A stretch of DNA of 6,844 nt. Origin: Methanoculleus sp. Its GTDB lineage: Archaea > Halobacteriota > Methanomicrobia > Methanomicrobiales > Methanoculleaceae. Under the pieces are notes generated by a model that was not told the DNA's origin, did no database searches, and saw only the letters and a program-made list of their open reading frames with translations. This document shows, one piece after another, positions 1 to 6,034 of the stretch (position 1 is its first letter; each line of letters opens with the position of its first letter). Both the position numbers and the translations under genes were made by a program. The DNA lies in contig JALNXI010000102.1 in the NCBI GenBank assembly GCA_023230425.1, positions 1 to 6,844 on the forward strand, written 5' to 3'.

Positions 1-1387
1 CTACCCCGAATCCATCGCGGTGATCGGCGCATCCGCGAGCCCGAACAAGGTGGGCTACTCCGTCCTCCGGAACCTGCTCTCCTTCCCGGGGAACCTCTAC
101 CCGGTCAACCCGGCCCGGAAAGAACTCTTCGGGAAAACGGCCTACCCCTCTGTTGCGGATATCCCGGGCCCGGTCGACTGGGCGGTCATCGCCGTGCCGG
201 CCCACCTCGTCCCGGGGGTGATGGAGGAGTGCGGGGAGAAAGGCGTCCGGCTCGCCGTCATCGTTACTGCCGGGTTCCGCGAGATCGGCGGCACTGGCGC
301 GGCACTCGAAGAGAAGGTTGTGAAGATCGCACGCAGGCACGGTATCCGGATCATCGGCCCGAACTGCCTCGGGATCATGATGCCGCATCAGGGGATCAAC
401 GCCACGTTCGACCCGGTCTCGCCGAGGCCCGGGGATGTGGCCTTCATCTCCCAGAGCGGCGCGATCATCACCACCGTCGTCGACTGGAGCCTCCCGGAGG
501 AGTTTGGGTTTTCGAGCGTGATCAGCGTCGGCAACCAGGCGGACCTCGGGTTTGAGCACTATCTCCGGTTCGCCGAGCAGGACCCAAAGACCCGATCGGT
601 CACCCTCTACATCGAGGAGATCCAGGATGGGCGCGGTTTTATGCATGTCATGCGCGAGGTCGCCGGGAAAAAACCGGTGGTGGCGGTGAAGTCCGGGTCG
701 TCCCGGAAGGGCAAGGCCGCGGCGTCATCCCATACCGGATCGCTTGCCGGGAGTTACGATGTCTACATCGCGGCGTTCAGGCAGGCGGGGGTGATCCCGG
801 CCCGGGGCCTGCGGGACGCCTTTCACCTGGCGGAGCTCCTGGCGTCCGAAGGCTACCCGCAGGGGAAACGCGCGATCGCCGTCACCAGTGCGGGAGGGTT
901 CGCCGTCCTCGCCTCCGACTACGCCGAGACGCACGGGATCGATATGGTCGACCTCCCCGACGATGTGGTCCGTGAACTCAACGCGTTCCTCCCTCCGTTC
1001 TGGAACCACGCAAACCCCATGGATATCGTCGGAGACGCCGACGCGGCCCGGTTCGCCGCTCTCTTTGATGTTCTGATCCAACATCAGGACTTCTGGGACA
1101 TAGCGTTTGTTATCGCCGTGCCAACCACGCTCGCCGATCCGGCGCACGTTGCAAACGAGATCGTCCGGCTCTCCCGGAACACGGAGAAGATGGTGGTGGG
1201 CTGCATGCTTGGCGGCGATAGTATCAGGAGCGGCCTGCGCATCCTGCGGAGTTGCCGGATCCCGAACTTCTCGGAGCTTGAGGATGCGTTCAAGGCTGTG
1301 GGAAGCATTCTTTCGGTCAGGACCGCACGGTTGGGTGAGCAGTCCCGCCTGCCTCGTGACGACCGGTGTCCGGGCGGTGGGCGGTAA
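1..1387 (+). CDS. Acetate/acyl-CoA ligase (ADP-forming), alpha subunit, 5'-truncated by window
   Basis: ADP-forming acyl-CoA synthetases convert an acyl-CoA, ADP and phosphate to the free acid, CoA and ATP in the cytoplasm; the alpha subunit binds CoA and carries the catalytic phosphohistidine. The frame is open from base 2 (residues YPESIA before the Val codon at 20), so the GTG at 20 is internal and the true start lies upstream. Counting that Val as residue 1, an N-terminal Rossmann-like CoA-binding domain covers about 1-120 (VIGAS at the start, IGPNCLG at 112-118). A succinyl-CoA-synthetase-like domain follows with FISQSGA at 142-148 and GNQADLG at 171-177. His238 in SSHTGS matches the phosphorylated histidine of this family. 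A third ligase domain runs from about 285 to the end, with a short Gly/Arg-rich tail. Length fits a stand-alone alpha subunit. No beta (ATP-grasp) subunit follows, so it must be upstream or elsewhere. Exact substrate cannot be told. Confidence 0.9.
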   Translation, partial: YPESIAVIGASASPNKVGYSVLRNLLSFPGNLYPVNPARKELFGKTAYPSVADIPGPVDWAVIAVPAHLVPGVMEECGEKGVRLAVIVTAGFREIGGTGAALEEKVVKIARRHGIRIIGPNCLGIMMPHQGINATFDPVSPRPGDVAFISQSGAIITTVVDWSLPEEFGFSSVISVGNQADLGFEHYLRFAEQDPKTRSVTLYIEEIQDGRGFMHVMREVAGKKPVVAVKSGSSRKGKAAASSHTGSLAGSYDVYIAAFRQAGVIPARGLRDAFHLAELLASEGYPQGKRAIAVTSAGGFAVLASDYAETHGIDMVDLPDDVVRELNAFLPPFWNHANPMDIVGDADAARFAALFDVLIQHQDFWDIAFVIAVPTTLADPAHVANEIVRLSRNTEKMVVGCMLGGDSIRSGLRILRSCRIPNFSELEDAFKAVGSILSVRTARLGEQSRLPRDDRCPGGGR

Positions 1388-1410
1388 CATCTGCTCCTTC
1401 TCCCCGTATT

Positions 1411-1430
1411 CCCGGAAACCTTTTTATATA
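1411..1430 (+). promoter_or_regulatory. Archaeal BRE/TATA promoter for the MBL-rhodanese gene
   Basis: An A-rich BRE-like stretch (CGGAAACC, 1413-1420) directly precedes a T/A-rich box, TTTTTATATA (1421-1430), a strong archaeal TATA match in otherwise GC-rich DNA. Transcription would begin about 25 bases downstream, near 1450, giving a leader of about 40 bases. That leader contains GGGGAG at 1477-1482, ten bases before the ATG at 1493. The box also lies just after the stop of the preceding gene and a pyrimidine-rich run, so the T-tract may also help terminate that gene. This is inferred from pattern and spacing only. Confidence 0.65.
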
Positions 1431-1492
1431 CTTCTTCCATATTTCGGCGCATCGGAACGGGAGGCGGAACCCCGCCGGGGAGATGCACACGG

Positions 1493-2893
1493 ATGCTGTT
1501 TGAGAAGATCAAGTCCGATATCCTTGCTCACAATTCATATATCATAGGGGCGGTCGGCGAGGCGGTGGTCATCGATCCCAGGCGCGACTGCCTGGCCTAC
1601 ACGACCATCGCCGAACGCCTGAACATGAAGATAACCCGGATATTTGAGACGCATAAGAACGAGGATTACGTCAGCGGCTCCCGGGAACTCGCCCGCCCGA
1701 CCGGGGCGGAGATCTTCCACGGGGCACGGGAAGAGTTCGGGTTCGGCACGCCCGCGCGGGAGGGGGAGACGTTCGGGCTCGGCCCGCTCGAACTTGAGGT
1801 CCTGGAGACGCCCGGCCATACTGTAGAGAGCATATCCCTCCTGATGCGGGACCGGTCGGTCTCCGACGACCCGCTGATGGTCTTTACGGGCGATGCGCTC
1901 TTTGCCGGGGATGTCGGGAGGACCGACCTTGCCGGCGAAGACCGGCGGCGGGAGATGTCGGAGATGCTGTATGCGAGCCTGCACGAGAAGATCCTCCCGC
2001 TCGCCGACGGCGTGATCGTCTGCCCCGCCCACGGCGCCGGTTCGGTCTGCGGGGGGAATATCAGTGACCGGGAGTACACGACCATCGGTTTTGAGGCGGC
2101 GACGAACCCACTGCTTTCCATGGGGGAGGAAGAGTTTGTCGAGTATAAGGTGAACGAGCAGATCTATGAGCCGCCGTATTTTACGATGATGCGAAAACTC
2201 AACAAAGACGGCCCCCCTCTGATCTACAACCTGCCACACCTGCGGGCCTATACGGCCCGGGAGATACGCACTCTCCGGGACCGGAAGGCGCAGATCGTCG
2301 ACATCCGGTCGCCGACGAGCTTCGCCGGGGGGCATATCCCGGGAACCACCAACATCTGGCGGGAGGGCCTTCCCCTCTACATGGGCTACTACCTGAACTA
2401 CGAGAACCCGATCGTCCTCGTGGACGACTTCAACCTGGAGATGGGTCGTGTGGTGCGCCACTTCGTGCGGCTTGGCTACGACAATATTGCCGGATACCTC
2501 GCTGGCGGATTTCCGGCCTGGTTCAAGCAGGGCGAGAGGATCGAGAGGACCGGCACCTGGTCCCCCTCCGACCTCGTGGAGCACCTGGACGACCCGTCGG
2601 TCCATATCCTCGACGTGCGGGATATCAAGCACCGGGAGGAGAACGGCCATATACGGGGCTCCCACCACATCTACGTCGGGCACCTCGAAGAGCATCTGGA
2701 GGAAGTCCCGGAGGAGAAACAGATCGTCGTCCACTGCGATGTCGGGTTCAAGGGGAGCCTTGCGGCAAGCATCCTCCAGAAGCACGGGTTCCGGCATGTT
2801 ATCAACCTGCTCGGCGGCACCATCGGCTGGGAGGCGGCGAATTATCCGCTCATCAAGGAGCGATCCTCTTCCCCCGTGCTTCTCCCTCAGTGA
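1493..2893 (+). CDS. MBL-fold hydrolase with two rhodanese domains (persulfide dioxygenase-like)
   Basis: This 466-residue cytoplasmic protein has a metallo-beta-lactamase domain (about 1-200), a linker (about 200-250) and two rhodanese domains (about 253-350 and 358-455). The opening (LAHNSYIIG, then VIDPRRD at 26-32) is typical of the MBL-rhodanese family related to ETHE1 persulfide dioxygenases. The usual HxHxDH metal motif reads His54-Lys-Asn56-Glu-Asp58-Tyr59. The remaining ligand positions are intact: His109 (PGHT), Asp134 (TGDALF) and His180 (CPAHG). His54, His109 and Asp134 correspond to the three iron ligands of ETHE1, so a mononuclear iron site is possible. The first rhodanese loop has Asp311-Asp312 where the catalytic Cys should be and is probably inactive. 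The second has Cys415 in CDVGFKGS and may carry a persulfide. Role is inferred: persulfide or reactive-sulfur handling. The ATG at 1493 follows GGGGAG by ten bases; the ATG at 1483 is out of frame and stops after six codons. Confidence 0.88.
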   Translation: MLFEKIKSDILAHNSYIIGAVGEAVVIDPRRDCLAYTTIAERLNMKITRIFETHKNEDYVSGSRELARPTGAEIFHGAREEFGFGTPAREGETFGLGPLELEVLETPGHTVESISLLMRDRSVSDDPLMVFTGDALFAGDVGRTDLAGEDRRREMSEMLYASLHEKILPLADGVIVCPAHGAGSVCGGNISDREYTTIGFEAATNPLLSMGEEEFVEYKVNEQIYEPPYFTMMRKLNKDGPPLIYNLPHLRAYTAREIRTLRDRKAQIVDIRSPTSFAGGHIPGTTNIWREGLPLYMGYYLNYENPIVLVDDFNLEMGRVVRHFVRLGYDNIAGYLAGGFPAWFKQGERIERTGTWSPSDLVEHLDDPSVHILDVRDIKHREENGHIRGSHHIYVGHLEEHLEEVPEEKQIVVHCDVGFKGSLAASILQKHGFRHVINLLGGTIGWEAANYPLIKERSSSPVLLPQ

Positions 2894-2908
2894 GAAGAGC
2901 GACCGGCC

Positions 2909-2935
2909 GGGGAGGGAGACCCGGCGCCCCTCCCC
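2909..2935 (+). terminator. Hairpin just after the MBL-rhodanese stop; possible 3'-end element
   Basis: GGGGAGGG at 2909-2916 and CCCTCCCC at 2928-2935 form a perfect 8-bp stem with an 11-base loop, starting 16 bases after the stop codon. There is no U-tract after it, so it is not a classical intrinsic terminator, and archaeal termination relies mainly on T-runs. It may instead stabilise or mark the mRNA 3' end. In DNA this GC-rich, such stems can arise by chance. Confidence 0.3.
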
Positions 2936-3020
2936 CGTTCCCGGCAAGGTGATGCTCGCAAGCCCTCACCCTCTGGGGGCAGGCAGCGGGGATAAACGGC
3001 GTTCCACTGCATGAGGTGAT

Positions 3021-3038
3021 ACCGGGAAAACGCCCGGT
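3021..3038. repeat. Short inverted repeat (6-bp stem) in the convergent gap
   Basis: ACCGGG (3021-3026) and CCCGGT (3033-3038) form a perfect 6-bp stem around AAAACG. On the minus strand the loop reads CGTTTT. It lies in the gap between two converging genes, 77 bases past the end of the OsmC gene, so it could be part of a 3' end. No T-run follows on either strand. Chance is a fair alternative. Confidence 0.25.
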
Positions 3039-3054
3039 CGGCATACTCGGTCCG

Positions 3055-3101
3055 CCTCTGCTGCCCAGCTTAAGCCGGTACCAGAACGCGGTATCCAGAG
3101 G
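3055..3101. repeat. Nested inverted repeats in the convergent gap near the OsmC 3' end
   Basis: CCTCTG (3055-3060) pairs perfectly with CAGAGG (3096-3101). Inside, GGTACC (3077-3082) pairs with GGTATC (3090-3095), with one G-U pair when read on the plus strand. The inner stem abuts the outer one on its 3' side, so the two could stack. On the minus strand this lies downstream of the OsmC tandem stops (TAA then TAG, 3117-3112) and a short TTTTCCCTCCCC run. It may be an OsmC 3'-end structure; no known RNA family is recognised. Confidence 0.3.
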
Positions 3102-3114
3102 GGAGGGAAAACTA

Positions 3115-3639
3115 TTACGCCTGCTCTGTCTCCTCCCACCCGAGAGAGACCCTGACCGGCACCCTCTCCTCGAGCGAGTCCGCGACCGGCGAGCGCCGGT
3201 AACCGCGGCTCACGAGTTCCTCGATCTTCTCCCGCGGTGCATCGGCATCCATCCGGACGGTCACCCGAACTTCCTCAAAACCCGGCCGAACATCGCCGGA
3301 GACCTCAAAAAGCCCCCTGAGGTCGAGATCGCCCTCAACATCGATATCGATGGAACGGACCTCAACCTCATCTTCAGCCGCGCTGTAGGCGATAGAGATC
3401 GCGATGCAGGCGGAAAGTGCGGTGAGCACCAGTTCCATCGGACTCGGGCCCCGGTTGGTCCCGCCGATGGCGTCCGGCTCGTCGGCCGGAATGGCGAAGT
3501 TCCGGACGATCGTGGTGGAGTGCGCACCACCGTTCCAGCTGGTGATGCCGGAGAGGGTTCTTTTGCCCTCTGCCGGGTCCTTCTGCATGGCTTCAACACG
3601 GGCGTTCACCTTCGCCATATCAACTCCGTTTCGCATCAT
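3115..3639 (-). CDS. OsmC-family protein (Ohr/OsmC/YhfA type) lacking the second cysteine
   Basis: OsmC/Ohr proteins are dimeric cytoplasmic enzymes that reduce organic hydroperoxides with a cysteine pair. This one is 174 residues from the ATG at 3639. The OsmC fold is seen in GGTNRGPSPMELVLTALSAC (59-78), with Cys78 on the central helix, and in the C-terminal SPVADSLEERVPVRVSL segment (150-166). The second family cysteine, normally in a CPV motif, is Ser150 here. Cys78 is the only cysteine in the protein, so two-Cys peroxidase chemistry is unlikely. A thiol transfer or one-Cys role is possible but unproven. The start is uncertain: ATG 3639 has GAGGAG nine bases upstream, while ATG 3618 (MAKVN, seven codons in) has GGAG five bases upstream. 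The gene ends with tandem stops TAA-TAG. It lies 71 bases downstream of the DUF255 gene on the same strand and could be co-transcribed with it. Confidence 0.87.
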   Translation of the reverse strand: MMRNGVDMAKVNARVEAMQKDPAEGKRTLSGITSWNGGAHSTTIVRNFAIPADEPDAIGGTNRGPSPMELVLTALSACIAISIAYSAAEDEVEVRSIDIDVEGDLDLRGLFEVSGDVRPGFEEVRVTVRMDADAPREKIEELVSRGYRRSPVADSLEERVPVRVSLGWEETEQA

Positions 3640-3674
3640 CGTATCTGACTCCTCGCGGGAACTTGCGCCCGCGG

Positions 3675-3698
3675 GGTATCATTCCGTCAAATGATACC
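3675..3698. repeat. Perfect 9-bp inverted repeat between the DUF255 and OsmC genes; candidate operator
   Basis: GGTATCATT (3675-3683) and AATGATACC (3690-3698) are exact reverse complements separated by CCGTCA. The element is AT-richer than its surroundings and lies 12 bases past the DUF255 stop and 36 bases before the first OsmC ATG, in the 71-base gap. Its position and dyad symmetry suit a regulator-binding site for the OsmC gene, or an RNA hairpin that ends or protects the DUF255 transcript. No T-run follows on the minus strand, which argues against a simple terminator. No clear TATA box is seen in the gap, although ATTATGGTATC on the minus strand is weakly AT-rich. Confidence 0.5.
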
Positions 3699-3718
3699 AT
3701 AATCCTGCCGTCAGATGA
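3684..3718. repeat. Imperfect 11-base direct repeat spanning the DUF255 stop and the dyad loop
   Basis: CCGTCAAATGA (3684-3694) and CCGTCAGATGA (3708-3718) match at 10 of 11 bases and start 24 bases apart. The second copy contains the DUF255 stop codon; the first overlaps the loop and right arm of the inverted repeat. It may reflect a small local duplication that produced the dyad, or a pair of binding half-sites. Chance is possible at this length. Confidence 0.35.
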
Positions 3719-5876
3719 CCGGCTCCGGCGGCCTTTGGGTCGTTCTCATGAGCCGGAGCATCTCATCGGGATCCGTTGTCGGGATGTCGCAGGCGTAGTT
3801 GGTGCAGACATACGCCGTCGCTCTCCCCTCAATCGTCACGATATCCCGGGTAAATCCGGCTACTTTTGTAATCTCCGGCTCTTCCTCGTCAGTGGGGCGG
3901 AAGATGACAACGGCGTCGGGCGTATAGTGCGACCGGATAACGTTGACCATCGCTCTCGTGTCCTCTGCGCCCGAAACGCCGGCTATGATCACCTCGAAGT
4001 TCGGCCCCAGTATGAACTCAAGACCGGTGAGGAAGTGGGCGTGGGCGGCAGGGGTATCGCGGACGGCGTCGGCGAAGACGCGCCGCATACGGTTCGCCGT
4101 CTCCTCGAGTTCGAGGTTCGCCGTCATCCGGCCGAGGGCGAAGAGGGCGTACATGGCCACGCTGTTCCCGGAGGGGATCGCCCCGTCATAGATTATCTTC
4201 TGGCGGATGGGGATATCCGCATCGTCCGGCGCAAAGAAGAACCCGCCGTGGCTGCAGTCCCAGTAGTGGGCGACCAGGTCCCGGGAGAGTTCCGTGGCGG
4301 TCCGGAGGTAGCCGGGGGAGAACGACGCCTCGTAGACCTCGATGAGGGCCCAGAGCATGAACGCGTAATCATCGAGGGTCGCTGTGAGGCCAGCCTCTCC
4401 ATTTCGGTAACGGTGGAGAAGCCGCCCGTCCGGGTCGCGAAGGCTCGTGAGGACGAACGCGGCCGCCTTCTCCGCCGCCGCCAGGTACTCCGGGTCGTCG
4501 AAGGCCCGGGCGGCCCTGGCGAGAGCCGCGATCATCAGGGCGTTGTAGTCGGTGAGGATCTTGTCGTCTTTTGCCGGGCGGACCCGCTCTTCCCGGGCCG
4601 CAAAGAGCTTCCGCCGGGCCCCTTCCACGAACCACGCCAGGTCCTCCTCCGAGGTCGAGAACTCGTGAGCCCATGACGCCAGCGGGCGCCGCAGGCGGAG
4701 GACGTTTTTGCCCGTCCTCTTTCCACCCGGCTGCTCCCGGTAGTTGCCCGGCTCCGTGACGCCGAAGATGCGGGAGAACCGCTCACCGTCCTCTTCTCCG
4801 AGAACCTGCAGGATCTCGGCCTTCGTCCAGAGGTAGAACTTCCCCTCCTCGCCTTCGCTGTCCGCATCCTCCGCCGAGTAGAAGCCGCCGCCCGGATCGG
4901 TCATCTCCCGCAGAACGTAGGCGATCGTCTCCCGGGCGGTCCTGGCAAACTCCTCTCTCCCTGTCGCGAGGTAGGCCTCCGTATACGCCATAACGAGGAG
5001 CGCCTGGTCGTAGAGCATCTTCTCGAAGTGCGGGACGATCCACTCTGCGTCCGTCGAGTAGCGGTGGAACCCATAGCCGACCTGGTCAAAGATCCCGCCC
5101 CGCCGCATGGCATGCAGCGTCTTCTCGACCATCGTGTATGCCGGTTCCTTGCCGGTCCGGTTCCCGTATCGAAGCAGGTATATGAGGTTGTGCGGTGCCG
5201 GGAACTTGGGCGCGTCCCCGAACCCGCCGTTCTCCCCGTCGAAGATCCGGAAGAAGGTCTCGTAGGCCTCGTCGAGGACCGCTTCCGTAAGCTCGCTCTC
5301 CCCGGGAGGGGTGCGGGCCGCGCTCTGCAGCGCTTCCAGCACCTGACCGCCGGCATGCTCGAGTTCCTGCCGCTGGCCCTGCCAGATCTTGCTGATCCGG
5401 GGGATGAGATCTAAGAGGCCGGTCATCCCATACCGGCTCTCTTTGGGTATATAACTCGCTGCAAAGAACGGTTTTCGGTCCGGGGTCATGAAGATGGTGA
5501 GCGGCCATCCCCCGGCCCCGGTCAGCACGTGAGCAGCCGCCATGTAGACCTGGTCGATATCCGGCCGCTCTTCACGGTCCACCTTGATGCAGATGAAGAC
5601 GGCGTTTAAGAGTTTCGCGACTTGCGGGTCTGCAAACGACTCCTCCTCCATGACGTGGCACCAGTGGCAGGCCGAGTAGCCGATGGAGAGGAATATCGGT
5701 TTACCCTCTTCTTGTGCCTGTAAAAAGGCCTCTTCGCCCCAGGGATACCAGTCGACGGGGTTGTGGGCATGCTGGAGCAGGTATGGGCTCTGTTCGTGGA
5801 TCAGCCGGTTCGGTGGTGCTTCTTCCCGCACCGGCGCTTCTGGCGATTTCGGGTCATGTCCGCGTGCCGGGTTCAT
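3711..5876 (-). CDS. Thioredoxin-domain protein of the DUF255 / YyaL / SPATA20 family
   Basis: This 721-residue soluble protein has the full architecture of its family. The N-terminal thioredoxin-like domain (about 22-185) contains HNPVDWYPW, the redox motif Cys70-His-Trp-Cys73 and a probable cis-Pro in GGWPLT (122-127). A long alpha/alpha-barrel, glycosidase-like region (about 200-620) follows, with conserved blocks GGFGDAPKFPAP (217-228), HRYSTDAEW (271-279), PHFEKMLYDQ (282-291), DADSEGEEGKFYLW (337-350) and KILTDYNAL (439-447). The C-terminal part (about 620-721) includes Cys691-x4-Cys696 in CTNYAC. No signal peptide or membrane segment is seen. The family is widespread in all domains but its reaction is not settled; a thiol-disulfide or carbohydrate-related role is inferred from the folds only. 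The ATG at 5876 lacks a convincing Shine-Dalgarno site, and a TATA box 26 bases upstream suggests a leaderless message. The OsmC gene follows after 71 bases. Confidence 0.92.
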   Translation of the reverse strand: MNPARGHDPKSPEAPVREEAPPNRLIHEQSPYLLQHAHNPVDWYPWGEEAFLQAQEEGKPIFLSIGYSACHWCHVMEEESFADPQVAKLLNAVFICIKVDREERPDIDQVYMAAAHVLTGAGGWPLTIFMTPDRKPFFAASYIPKESRYGMTGLLDLIPRISKIWQGQRQELEHAGGQVLEALQSAARTPPGESELTEAVLDEAYETFFRIFDGENGGFGDAPKFPAPHNLIYLLRYGNRTGKEPAYTMVEKTLHAMRRGGIFDQVGYGFHRYSTDAEWIVPHFEKMLYDQALLVMAYTEAYLATGREEFARTARETIAYVLREMTDPGGGFYSAEDADSEGEEGKFYLWTKAEILQVLGEEDGERFSRIFGVTEPGNYREQPGGKRTGKNVLRLRRPLASWAHEFSTSEEDLAWFVEGARRKLFAAREERVRPAKDDKILTDYNALMIAALARAARAFDDPEYLAAAEKAAAFVLTSLRDPDGRLLHRYRNGEAGLTATLDDYAFMLWALIEVYEASFSPGYLRTATELSRDLVAHYWDCSHGGFFFAPDDADIPIRQKIIYDGAIPSGNSVAMYALFALGRMTANLELEETANRMRRVFADAVRDTPAAHAHFLTGLEFILGPNFEVIIAGVSGAEDTRAMVNVIRSHYTPDAVVIFRPTDEEEPEITKVAGFTRDIVTIEGRATAYVCTNYACDIPTTDPDEMLRLMRTTQRPPEPVI

Positions 5877-5898
5877 ACTCTGACGTGCGGATACAGGC

Positions 5899-5905
5899 TA
5901 ATAAA
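5899..5905 (-). promoter_or_regulatory. TATA box for the DUF255 gene, at leaderless spacing
   Basis: On the minus strand the sequence reads TTTATTA, centred 26 bases upstream of the A of the DUF255 ATG. Archaeal transcription starts about 25-27 bases past the TATA centre, so it would begin at or next to the start codon. The absence of a GGAGG-like site before the ATG agrees with this. The BRE region is not a strong match, so confidence is moderate. Confidence 0.5.
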
Positions 5906-5991
5906 GATGACTCTTCCCGATGGAAGGGGCGCTCCCAGTATGGAACCACCCATCCACTGCCGGGACGAAGATACCTGACAACACCCGCAGA

Positions 5992-6027
5992 GATAAAAAG
6001 AGAAGAGAACTCCGGCCTGTCCCGGCC
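5992..6027 (-). terminator. T-rich terminator-like stretch after the Hsp20 gene
   Basis: On the minus strand, beginning about 25 bases after the Hsp20 stop, there is a pyrimidine tract ending CTCTTTTTATC (6002-5992). T-rich tracts of this kind are the main archaeal termination signal. Just before it are weak GGCC/GGCC or CCGG/CCGG 4-bp stems (6012-6027). The element separates Hsp20 from the DUF255 gene, which has its own TATA box. An alternative reading of CTTTTTATC as a second, distal TATA box for the DUF255 gene cannot be excluded. Confidence 0.45.
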
Positions 6028-6034
6028 CCCCTCC

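Noticed and set aside
20..22. GTG at 20 as the start of the acyl-CoA ligase gene
   Set aside because: The frame is open upstream and residues YPESIA before it match the family's N-terminal consensus, so this Val is internal.
725..1390. Minus-strand open frame opposite the acyl-CoA ligase gene
   Set aside because: It overlaps a well-supported coding region and shows no family motifs or start signals of its own.
1535..2947. Long open frame on the minus strand (about 470 codons) opposite the MBL-rhodanese gene
   Set aside because: Its translation shows no recognisable domain and is rich in Arg, Pro and Val as expected for the antisense of a GC-rich gene. The plus-strand frame encodes clear MBL and rhodanese motifs.
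2894..3114. tRNA, C/D box RNA or CRISPR in the convergent gap
   Set aside because: GTTCCA near 3001 and GTGATG near 2949 looked like a T-loop and a C box, but no matching acceptor or T-stem, D box or regularly spaced repeats could be found.
3663..4676. Plus-strand open frame of about 337 codons opposite the DUF255 gene
   Set aside because: The minus-strand frame carries conserved family motifs throughout; the plus frame is compositionally an antisense shadow and has no promoter or ribosome site.
5911..5928. Small hairpin CTCTTCC/GGAAGGG with loop CGAT upstream of the DUF255 promoter
   Set aside because: It is 7 bp with one G-U on the plus strand and only 5 bp on the transcribed minus strand, with no positional link to a gene end; likely chance.
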